Shown: piece by piece, positions 1-5,071 of the stretch
Layout: the number at the start of each line of letters is the position of its first letter
Numbering within the stretch: position 1 is the stretch's first letter
Assembly (NCBI GenBank): GCA_025350445.1
Contig: JANXXV010000039.1
Location: 1-5,271, forward strand
DNA length: 5,271 nucleotides
DNA from: Bryobacteraceae bacterium
GTDB taxonomy: Bacteria; Acidobacteriota; Terriglobia; Bryobacterales; Bryobacteraceae
Direction of reading: 5' to 3'
Program-made: the position numbers and the translations under genes
Notes under the pieces: model-generated
The model's input: the letters and a program-made list of their open reading frames with translations, nothing else
Told to the model about the DNA's origin: nothing
The model's database searches: none

Positions 1-1536
1 TCCCTTCTGCGCCTTCACTTGACTCAGGACCAGGTTGTTGTTCAGCAGATGAGCCGCTTGCAGTAGGCTGGACCGGTCAGAGGAGCCGTTGTCTTCGCGG
101 TCCGTCTGGCCGAAGCACACCAGCAGGTCAGGCAGCGCGCCGGTTTCGCCGAAATCCAAATAGTGCGCCTGCATAATGTACTTGCCCTTGAGAGCTGTGT
201 ACTTGATGTTGTAATCCTGAAACACCCCGGTGGATTGCTGGACGGCATCCCAAAACTGCTCCGGACCCAACCGCCGCACGATGTGGCGGGCGAAGTAATC
301 GTCGTACTTTTCCTCCCACTTGCGGCCGAATTCCCAGGAAAGCTGGTATGCGTTGGACTTCGTAATCAGCTTGAATAGGTACCGCAGATCGTAGTTATGC
401 TTTACGAAGTCCTCAGCCAGCGCATTCAGCAGTTCGGGATGAGTCGGCTGGATGGTCCACGGCGCCGGTGGCGGATGGCTGGGGTCCTGGCGGTCCAGAT
501 CGAAGCCAAACGGCGGATCGACGATTCCGCGGCCCATGAACTCAGCCCAGAACAGATTCACCGCCGCTCTGGCAAACTGCGGGTCGGACGTCAACAAGCG
601 GGCAAAAGCCGGCCGTTCCCGTTCTCCGGGCTGGGCTTTGTCCCCGTTCAGGATGAAAGCCGGGGTCACGTCGGCTTTGTAGCGGGGAACCCGCAGGCTG
701 CTCTTGGTGGTAAGCGAATAGCCGCTATCGTAGTCCGTTCGCGGGGAGTACGCGGCCCCGACGTCTCTGACAATGAATTCCTGCTGCCGGCCAAACACGG
801 GGCCGATGCTGGTCTTCCCGAAGAACGACGCCTGCCGCCAGAAATCGACGCGCTTCTTTTTCGAGAGCCAAAGATTGATCTTTTCCAGATGAGCGGCGCC
901 GTTATGGCAGGAGATGCACTCCGTATTCACGCCGAGGAAAATCTTGGTGGACCAGACCGCGATCTCATCGCAGGTGTCCTCATGATTCATTCTGTAGCCG
1001 TCGCCTTCCATCACGCGGTTTCGGGAAAGGAAACTGGCGGGTCCGGTGGTCCAGTTGGAGAGGGCGTTGGAGGTGATCATGTCGCGCACGAAGTCGTCGT
1101 AGGGAATCCCAAGCTCCAGGACCTTATAAAGGTAGTTGTGGAAAGTGGGAATGCCCTGCTCATTCTGCGCGTTATTTCGAAACAGATCGCTAAAGAAGTA
1201 GGTCCAGCGGTCAAGGAACGGCTGCTCCTTGCGGCGGCTGACTCCTTCGGTTGGGAGCGCTGGAATCAATGAGTCGATGACGTTGTCGCGCTTCCCGGGA
1301 TCGGTATTCCGGAGAAAACTGCGGACTTGCTCCGGAGTTGGCAGCCGCCCGGTGAGATCGAGCGTCACACGCCGCAGGAATTCCGTGTCGCTGGAGAGCG
1401 GGGCGTGGGGAACGCCGTCGCGCTGCATCTTATCGAAGATGTAGTTGTCGATGAAGTTCTTTCGGGCGATTTGGCCAAAGCAGGCGGAGCAGGCCGTCAA
1501 CGAAAGGATCAAAAGAGTGCGTACAATCTGCGTCAC
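1..1536 (-). CDS. Secreted DUF1549/DUF1553 cytochrome-like protein (C-terminus off left edge)
   Basis: The minus frame is open from the GTG at 1536 to base 1, giving 512 residues with no stop in the window. Residues 1-22 look like an export signal: R6, then LLILSLTACSACFGQ. LTAC16 fits a lipobox, so it may be a lipoprotein; cleavage by signal peptidase I is the alternative. Residues 27 to about 235 resemble DUF1549 (PSCyt2): FIDNYIFDK at 28-36, RRVTLDLTGRLPTPEQV at 55-71, and one haem-type CISCH at 207-211. Residues from about 308 resemble DUF1553 (PSD1): VNLFWAEFMGRGIV at 326-339, THPELL at 365-370, and SSLLQAAHLLN near the end. The C-terminus is missing. Family knowledge: such proteins occur in Planctomycetes and Acidobacteria, often beside a DUF1501 gene, which would lie off the left edge; their biochemical role is unproven. 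The start is GTG at 1536 because no in-frame ATG lies upstream and it gives a clean signal peptide; TTG at 1572 is possible. No Shine-Dalgarno is visible. It lies 98 bp downstream of the regulator-like gene on the same strand. Confidence 0.88.
   Translation of the reverse strand, partial: MTQIVRTLLILSLTACSACFGQIARKNFIDNYIFDKMQRDGVPHAPLSSDTEFLRRVTLDLTGRLPTPEQVRSFLRNTDPGKRDNVIDSLIPALPTEGVSRRKEQPFLDRWTYFFSDLFRNNAQNEQGIPTFHNYLYKVLELGIPYDDFVRDMITSNALSNWTTGPASFLSRNRVMEGDGYRMNHEDTCDEIAVWSTKIFLGVNTECISCHNGAAHLEKINLWLSKKKRVDFWRQASFFGKTSIGPVFGRQQEFIVRDVGAAYSPRTDYDSGYSLTTKSSLRVPRYKADVTPAFILNGDKAQPGERERPAFARLLTSDPQFARAAVNLFWAEFMGRGIVDPPFGFDLDRQDPSHPPPAPWTIQPTHPELLNALAEDFVKHNYDLRYLFKLITKSNAYQLSWEFGRKWEEKYDDYFARHIVRRLGPEQFWDAVQQSTGVFQDYNIKYTALKGKYIMQAHYLDFGETGALPDLLVCFGQTDREDNGSSDRSSLLQAAHLLNNNLVLSQVKAQKG
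904..918 (-). other. CxxCH haem c attachment motif
   Basis: The minus strand encodes C207-I-S-C210-H211 followed by N-G-A-A-H216. This is the canonical CxxCH signature for covalent haem c attachment and sits where DUF1549 proteins carry their conserved CxxCH. It is the only such motif in the visible part of the protein, which suggests one haem. The distal ligand is not known; H216 and later methionines are possible. Haem attachment would need export and a cytochrome c maturation system, neither of which can be tested here. Confidence 0.7.
1480..1491 (-). other. Possible lipobox/signal-peptide cleavage site of the DUF1549/DUF1553 protein
   Basis: Codons 16-19 encode C-S-A-C. The preceding residues L13-T14-A15 make LTAC16, which fits the lipoprotein consensus [LVI][ASTVI][GAS]C after a short hydrophobic stretch with R6 at its base. 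C19 is a second cysteine, but its preceding residues fit less well. If C16 is lipidated, the haem domain would be membrane anchored on the outside of the inner membrane or sorted to the outer membrane. The n-region is short and the start codon is uncertain, so this is tentative. Confidence 0.4.
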
Positions 1537-1621
1537 CCGAACAGTGTCGCTTGATTCAGCGTCCCGGCACAAGTGTTCAGACCGTGAGGCGATGTTACGA
1601 AACGGAAGGTAAGTTAGTCTA

Positions 1622-1642
1622 TTACTTCAAGAAATTACTTCA
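1622..1642. repeat. Short direct repeat ATTACTTCA at the end of gene 2
   Basis: The 9-mer ATTACTTCA occurs at 1621-1629 and again at 1634-1642, separated by AGAA (13-bp period). The right copy contains the last codons and the TAA stop of the regulator-like gene (stop at 1637-1635); the left copy lies just past the stop. It is probably a small local duplication. No function is evident. Confidence 0.5.
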
Positions 1643-2936
1643 GAACAACGTGTGTCTCGTAGAACTGTGCCAAAGGCAGCACGCCATCGGCGCTGCAATG
1701 GACCACCATCTGGTAGGCGGGCGGGAAGCTGGAATACCCTTGGTTGCGCAGCCTGTCCCGAAAGTTGCGGAGATGGGTGGGTGAACTCATGAACTCGGCC
1801 GCGCCCACGGTGCAGGAGGAGTGGGAACCCGAGAAAATCATGACGCGGTGTTGAGTGCCCTGCGGGCCTTCGCCTGGGAGAACCGTCACCAGCCCGTAGC
1901 TCTGCATCATGCCACGGGCGTCTCTCTGGGTCACATAAGTGCGCGCCGGACCAACGATGGTTTCTTTCTGCATCTGCTCATCGTATTGCACACGGAACGC
2001 GCCGTTCGCCAACAACCGGTCAATCGAAGGCGAGTTCTCCGGCATGCCAATGAGAACCAGGCTGCGGTCCCGAAACATGCCTTCAGAGACGGACTTCTGG
2101 GGAAAGACCTGTGCCTTTCCGCCCGCCGATGTGATGGTGCGGAGCACCTCGGAGGCTCCGATTGCGTCTCCGAAGCGGGTGGAGGTATCCACAAACTCCA
2201 GATAGAGCTTCTTCTCGGGCGGCAACGAATAGTATTTTCTGTACCAGTCGTACACTGGCGGCGGGGCATCCACCGCCAGGTCGGACTCCAGAGGCGGGAC
2301 GGTTCGGCCGCGAACCTGAAGGTGGCTGAAGCTGGCTACCGAAACCAGGACGCTGCCCGACTTGTCGAAGAGGGGACCCCAAGCTTCGGCAACCACACGG
2401 TCGGTCTTGGGGCCCACTAATTCGTGCGCCCAAACGCCAGCCAGAAACGCCAGCGTCAATCCGGCGGTCACGACGGCGGGAGTTCGCCATTTCGGCGCAG
2501 GCGCCGTCCGCGGCATCTCGGCTGGAGCGAGGGTTAGGGCGGGAGCTACGGTTAGAACCGGAGCGAGGGAACCATTTGTTTCCGGCGATTTGCGAATTAC
2601 AAAGTGGGGACGGTAGCTACCCTTCAAGAAATCGATACGAATCGGCGCATCGGGCAATTCATGGGTATAAAGTTCTTCCAGTTTGGCCCGCAGGGCATGG
2701 GCTCTGCTGCGGACCGCGGAATCCTCGGTGGTGGTGTAATCCTGTGGACGCCCGAGCGCTTCCACGGCAATCCGGTATTCGGTAATCTGCTCGCCGCGGC
2801 CCTCGATTTCCATAGCGCAGACGTAGCGCAGGAATGCCCGTAACTGCTCTGAGCGGGCAAGAGTGCGGCTCTGGAGCACAAGTTGCAGAGCGCTCTGCTT
2901 GTCGGGATCGGACAGGGTGGGAGACGAATCCAACAT
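1635..2936 (-). CDS. Membrane-anchored regulator- or sensor-like protein of acidobacterial type
   Basis: This is a 433-residue protein. Residues 14-115 form a conserved-looking domain: SRTLARSEQLRAFLRYV at 23-39, EGRGEQITEYRIAVEALGRP at 45-64, EDSAVRSRAHALRAKLEELY at 71-90, and the terminal KGSYRPHF at 105-112. From memory, related segments begin many acidobacterial and proteobacterial proteins annotated as regulators or adenylate-cyclase-like; no catalytic cyclase domain is present here. Residues 117-150 are a Pro/Ala-rich linker, 153-170 (PAVVTAGLTLAFLAGVWA) a single membrane helix, and 180-433 a soluble domain with RSLVLIGMPENSPSIDRLL at 291-309 and YGLVTVLPG at 347-355. The likely topology is N-terminus in, C-terminus out, which suggests a sensor that passes a signal inward, but neither DNA binding nor ligand is shown. 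The ATG at 2936 is the first start after an in-frame TAA 9 bp upstream; no Shine-Dalgarno is seen. It is divergent from the esterase gene (71 bp), which it may regulate. Confidence 0.85.
   Translation of the reverse strand: MLDSSPTLSDPDKQSALQLVLQSRTLARSEQLRAFLRYVCAMEIEGRGEQITEYRIAVEALGRPQDYTTTEDSAVRSRAHALRAKLEELYTHELPDAPIRIDFLKGSYRPHFVIRKSPETNGSLAPVLTVAPALTLAPAEMPRTAPAPKWRTPAVVTAGLTLAFLAGVWAHELVGPKTDRVVAEAWGPLFDKSGSVLVSVASFSHLQVRGRTVPPLESDLAVDAPPPVYDWYRKYYSLPPEKKLYLEFVDTSTRFGDAIGASEVLRTITSAGGKAQVFPQKSVSEGMFRDRSLVLIGMPENSPSIDRLLANGAFRVQYDEQMQKETIVGPARTYVTQRDARGMMQSYGLVTVLPGEGPQGTQHRVMIFSGSHSSCTVGAAEFMSSPTHLRNFRDRLRNQGYSSFPPAYQMVVHCSADGVLPLAQFYETHVVLK
2427..2480 (-). other. Predicted transmembrane helix of the regulator-like protein
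   Basis: Codons for residues 153-170 encode PAVVTAGLTLAFLAGVWA, an uncharged 18-residue hydrophobic run preceded by K149 and R151 and followed by H171, E172 and later K177. The positive charges on the N-terminal side fit an N-in, C-out single-pass topology. This separates the cytoplasmic N-terminal domain from the large outer domain. The strength of the helix call is moderate because the run is short and Ala/Gly-rich. Confidence 0.7.
2514..2567 (-). repeat. Three 18-bp tandem units coding a Pro/Ala-rich linker
   Basis: Within the regulator-like gene, codons 124-141 read as three six-residue units: LAPVLT, VAPALT, LAPAEM. The first two units (2567-2550 and 2549-2532) match at 13 of 18 bases and share the rare-looking end CTAACC; the third (2531-2514) has diverged. 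This looks like an old in-frame expansion that lengthened the flexible juxtamembrane linker between the N-terminal domain and the membrane helix. Confidence 0.55.
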
Positions 2937-2947
2937 GGACGGGTTTT

Positions 2948-2977
2948 ATTCTATTGCATCCGCGTTTGCCGACGCAA
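2948..2977 (-). promoter_or_regulatory. Possible promoter of the regulator-like gene
   Basis: On the minus strand a -10-like TAGAAT (2953-2948, five of six consensus bases) follows a weak -35-like TTGCGT (2977-2972, three of six) with an 18-bp spacer. Transcription would begin near 2941, about five bases before the ATG at 2936, so the mRNA would be nearly leaderless. That agrees with the lack of a Shine-Dalgarno sequence. The -35 is poor, so the call is tentative. Confidence 0.35.
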
Positions 2978-2988
2978 TGGCGCTTGCG
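2973..2988. repeat. Small inverted repeat in the divergent promoter region
   Basis: CGCAA (2973-2977) and TTGCG (2984-2988) form a perfect 5-bp inverted repeat around TGGCGC. It lies midway in the 71 bp between the divergent regulator-like and esterase genes and overlaps the proposed -35 of the former. Such a position suits an operator controlling both genes, but 5-bp arms can arise by chance. Confidence 0.3.
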
Positions 2989-3007
2989 ATTGTGATACGC
3001 TCCGCAG

Positions 3008-4204
3008 GTGCGCATTCCCCTTACTTTTCTCATTGCAGTTCTCTATGCTGTCCCTGGCGGCGCGGCTAAGCTGGATATCTCGCAGATGCCGGAAGCGGAA
3101 ATCAAAAAGGGTACGGCCATCCTCAGCGAAGGGCCGGATTTCCTGTGGGCGGTGGAAGCAGAAAAGCAACCCATCCTCTTTGTGGACGATCAACGCATTG
3201 GAACGCTGAAGCGCGCGTCCAAAAACGGGCTTTGGACTTATTCCGGAAAGTTGAAGACCGGCACATCCCACGGGTTCTACTACATGATCGACGGCAAACG
3301 TTTCGGCGGCCGGACCGACTTCCACGCCTATGGGCCAGACTCGTATTTGCAGCCCGGCGTTCCCAAAGGGAAACTCTCGGACAAGATGGTTCATACGAGC
3401 AAGATCTATGCGGGAATGCAGAGCGATTACTGGGTGTACACGCCCGCGCAGTACGAACCCAACACACCGGCCGCGCTGATGGTCTGGAACGATGGATATC
3501 AATTAGTGGAGCGCGACGGTGTCACCCGGGCGCAGAATGTCTTCGATAACCTTACTTATCGGAAGAAGATTCCGGTGATCGTTCATGTATTGGTTTCGCC
3601 GGGCAAGACCGGGGAGAAAGCGATGCGCAGCATTGAGTACGATGTGGTTTCCGATCGGTACGATCGATTCCTGAACGAAGAACTTCTGCCGGAAGTGTAC
3701 GCCAAATACAACATCCGCCGTGACGGATACAGCCACGCCATTGCGGGGAACTCATCCGGCGGAATCTGCTCGTTCAATGCGGCCTGGTGGCATCCCGAGC
3801 AGTTCAGCCGGGTGCTTTCGCGCATCGGCACGTTCACCAGCATTCAATGGGAACCGGGCGTGATGGATGGCGGCAACATTTATCCATTTGCGGTGCGGAA
3901 GCAGCCTAAGCGGAATATCCGCGTGTGGTTGCAGGATGGGTCGGAAGACATGGAAAACGCCCACGGTAGCTGGCCGCTGCAGAATATTCAGATGGCGAAC
4001 TCGCTGAAGTTCCGGGAATACGATTTCCACTTTGCATTTGGAAACGGCACGCATAACCATGCGCACGGCGAATCCCAGTTGCCGGAAGAGATGATGTGGC
4101 TCTGGCGGGATTACGATGCGGCCAAGACGGAGCAGGTGTACGAAATGGAAGCGGCGGAAAAAGCGAAGCCGCTGTTTCGGGTAAAGATTTATAACCGTGA
4201 ATGA
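3008..4204 (+). CDS. Secreted alpha/beta-hydrolase esterase, enterochelin-esterase (Fes)-like
   Basis: This is a 398-residue protein. Residues 1-20 (MRIPLTFLIAVLYAVPGGAA) form a Sec signal peptide with cleavage near A20. Residues 40 to about 125 resemble the beta-sandwich (E-set/CBM48-like) domain often placed before Fes-type esterases: FLWAVEAEKQPILFVDD, GLWTY, HGFYYMIDG. Residues 130-370 are the hydrolase: SDYWVYTPAQYEP at 139-151, the nucleophile elbow GNSSG at 247-251 (S249), an acid candidate D310 or D314 in WLQDGSED, and GTH at 347-349 giving likely catalytic H349. MRSIEYD at 206-212 and FLNEELLPEVYAKYN at 221-235 also suit the family. Family knowledge: members cleave siderophore trilactones or sugar/acyl esters; the substrate here is unknown, and export argues against intracellular siderophore release. 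The GTG at 3008 is chosen because an in-frame TGA lies at 2993-2995 and the next ATG (3086) would lose the signal peptide. No Shine-Dalgarno is visible. It ends 4 bp from the convergent gene 4. Confidence 0.9.
   Translation: MRIPLTFLIAVLYAVPGGAAKLDISQMPEAEIKKGTAILSEGPDFLWAVEAEKQPILFVDDQRIGTLKRASKNGLWTYSGKLKTGTSHGFYYMIDGKRFGGRTDFHAYGPDSYLQPGVPKGKLSDKMVHTSKIYAGMQSDYWVYTPAQYEPNTPAALMVWNDGYQLVERDGVTRAQNVFDNLTYRKKIPVIVHVLVSPGKTGEKAMRSIEYDVVSDRYDRFLNEELLPEVYAKYNIRRDGYSHAIAGNSSGGICSFNAAWWHPEQFSRVLSRIGTFTSIQWEPGVMDGGNIYPFAVRKQPKRNIRVWLQDGSEDMENAHGSWPLQNIQMANSLKFREYDFHFAFGNGTHNHAHGESQLPEEMMWLWRDYDAAKTEQVYEMEAAEKAKPLFRVKIYNRE
3746..3760 (+). other. Nucleophile elbow GNSSG of the esterase
   Basis: Codons 247-251 encode G-N-S-S-G, the GxSxG elbow of serine alpha/beta hydrolases, with S249 as nucleophile. 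It is followed by GICSFNAAWWHPEQF, which fits the helix after the elbow in Fes-type esterases. The matching late histidine is H349 in GTHNHAHG. The motif is intact, so the enzyme is probably active. Confidence 0.8.
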
Positions 4205-4208
4205 CGGC

Positions 4209-5015
4209 CTAATCGATCTTGACCGGAAGCAGTATGTTCGGCGGGCTCATCTGTTCGTCAAACCCGATGCGGATTTCCGGGTTTGGGTCCAGGGTGTCGG
4301 GAAGTTTGAGGTTCACCTGGTAGAGTCCGGCAAAACCGGGCGTGACCCCTACGTAGTAAACCGAGCTTCGGTCCAGCAGCGTGCCGGCGATGCGCACACG
4401 GAACTCGGCGCTGCGCTGGATGGGATAGGCCATTGTGGGAAGTTGCCCGTCAGGAAGATTGCGGTCGGCGATGCCCAGTCCGGTTGCGTAAAGCACAACG
4501 ATATCGCCGGGATGGGCGGGCTGATCCTTGCTGATGGTGCTGCCGTCGGGCCGGGTGCCCACGGCGAACTGGGTGTCGGCCTGGAACAGCGCGGGCGAAG
4601 CAGGGGTGAGGGTGAGTTTGACGGCGGGACCGTAGCGGCTGTCGAGGCCGATTTGCACGTCAACGGGTCCGGCAAGCAACGAGGCGGGGACCAGGAAATT
4701 GATTTGCGTGGGCGAAATGAAATACAGGTTTGCGTTTAGCTTGCCGACGAGGACTCGGACGCCCGTGCCGCTGAGGGTGGTGGGTAGAACTTGGCCGCGG
4801 AGATCTTCCGGGACGATGCCGCGCGTGACGTAGGCGAGGTCTGTGCCGTAGAGCGAGACTATGGTGTTCGGCGCGATGGGGCCGGCTTGATTGCTCGCCG
4901 CATTGACTATGCTGGATGCGGAGTAGGCCGGCGCCGGTACTCTTCGGCTTCCTTCGGCCCAGAGGACAGGCCCGGAGAGGAAGGCGGCCAGCAACCCGAA
5001 GGTCGCTCGCAACAT
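4209..5015 (-). CDS. Exported stand-alone TIGR03437 (Solibacter C-terminal domain) protein
   Basis: This is a 268-residue protein. Residues 1-20 (MLRATFGLLAAFLSGPVLWA) are a Sec signal peptide. Residues from about 32 to 268 match my knowledge of TIGR03437, a roughly 215-residue domain abundant in Solibacter: SIVNAASNQAGPIAPNTIVS at 35-54, LYGTDLA at 55-61, ANLYFISPTQINFLVP at 95-110, GDIVVLYATGLG at 170-181, and VYYVGVTPGFAGLYQVNLKL at 219-238. The domain normally sits at the C-terminus of larger secreted proteins; here it makes up nearly the whole mature protein. It is beta-rich, has no visible catalytic motif or cysteine, and its role (surface binding or anchoring) is unknown. The ATG at 5015 is fixed by an in-frame TAA immediately upstream (5018-5016). 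There is no Shine-Dalgarno. A related gene ends 56 bp upstream on the same strand, so the two are tandem paralogues. Confidence 0.9.
   Translation of the reverse strand: MLRATFGLLAAFLSGPVLWAEGSRRVPAPAYSASSIVNAASNQAGPIAPNTIVSLYGTDLAYVTRGIVPEDLRGQVLPTTLSGTGVRVLVGKLNANLYFISPTQINFLVPASLLAGPVDVQIGLDSRYGPAVKLTLTPASPALFQADTQFAVGTRPDGSTISKDQPAHPGDIVVLYATGLGIADRNLPDGQLPTMAYPIQRSAEFRVRIAGTLLDRSSVYYVGVTPGFAGLYQVNLKLPDTLDPNPEIRIGFDEQMSPPNILLPVKID
4259..4285. repeat. 8-bp inverted repeat past the end of the esterase gene
   Basis: CAAACCCG (4259-4266) and CGGGTTTG (4278-4285) are perfect inverted repeats around an 11-base loop, 55 bp beyond the esterase stop and inside the 3' end of the convergent gene. 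The plus strand after it (GGTCCAGG) has no T-run, so it is at best a weak or factor-assisted terminator for the esterase transcript. It may equally be a by-product of the codons for N-P-E-I-R-I-G-F. Confidence 0.3.
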
Positions 5016-5028
5016 TTAAGAAGACTTT

Positions 5029-5065
5029 ATGACCCCAGTATAGCGGATTGCTGTACCGGGGTCAT
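5029..5065. promoter_or_regulatory. Palindrome: operator over a promoter, or terminator of the upstream gene
   Basis: ATGACCCCAGTA (5029-5040) and TACCGGGGTCAT (5054-5065) are inverted repeats with 11 of 12 bases paired and a 13-base loop. Read on the minus strand, the stem lies 7 bp past the stop of the right-hand gene and is followed by ATAAAGTCTTCTT, mildly T-rich but with no true U-tract. One arm covers the proposed -35 and the other the -10 of the next gene. An operator bound by a dimeric repressor and a terminator are both possible; the placement over both promoter hexamers slightly favours the operator. Confidence 0.5.
5037..5065 (-). promoter_or_regulatory. Likely sigma70-type promoter of the stand-alone TIGR03437 gene
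   Basis: On the minus strand, ATGACC (5065-5060, four of six bases of TTGACA) is followed after exactly 17 bp by TATACT (5042-5037, five of six bases of TATAAT). Transcription would start near 5030, leaving a leader of about 14 bases before the ATG at 5015. Both hexamers lie inside the arms of a palindrome, described separately. This is the best promoter in the window, though no experiment supports it. Confidence 0.5.
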
Positions 5066-5071
5066 GGGGCG

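Noticed and set aside
397..1272. A 291-codon plus-strand open frame
   Set aside because: It is wholly antisense to the DUF1549/DUF1553 gene, whose frame has recognisable domains, a CxxCH motif and a signal peptide. The plus-strand product has no family features and reads as a shadow of a G+C-rich gene.
1537..1634. A promoter for the DUF1549/DUF1553 gene in the 98-bp gap
   Set aside because: TAACAT with TAGACT-like spacing can be found, but each hexamer matches only four of six bases, and no hairpin or clear operator accompanies it. I could not support a call.
1821..2420. A 199-codon plus-strand open frame
   Set aside because: It is antisense to the 433-residue membrane protein. Its composition (Arg, His and Gly rich) is typical of a reverse-frame shadow, with no signal or domain.
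2991..3007. A -10 element (TGTGATAC) for the esterase gene
   Set aside because: GATAC matches the -10 consensus poorly, and no -35 lies at a proper distance; TTGCCG at 2966-2971 would need a 21-bp spacer.
2951..3502. A 183-codon minus-strand open frame overlapping the esterase start
   Set aside because: It runs antisense through the esterase signal peptide and N-terminal domain and across the divergent promoter region. It shows no recognisable domain.
4197..4739. A 180-codon plus-strand open frame starting at ATG 4197
   Set aside because: It overlaps the esterase stop and lies antisense to the TIGR03437 gene. It is Gly/Val/Asp rich with no family features, so a translationally coupled gene here is unlikely.
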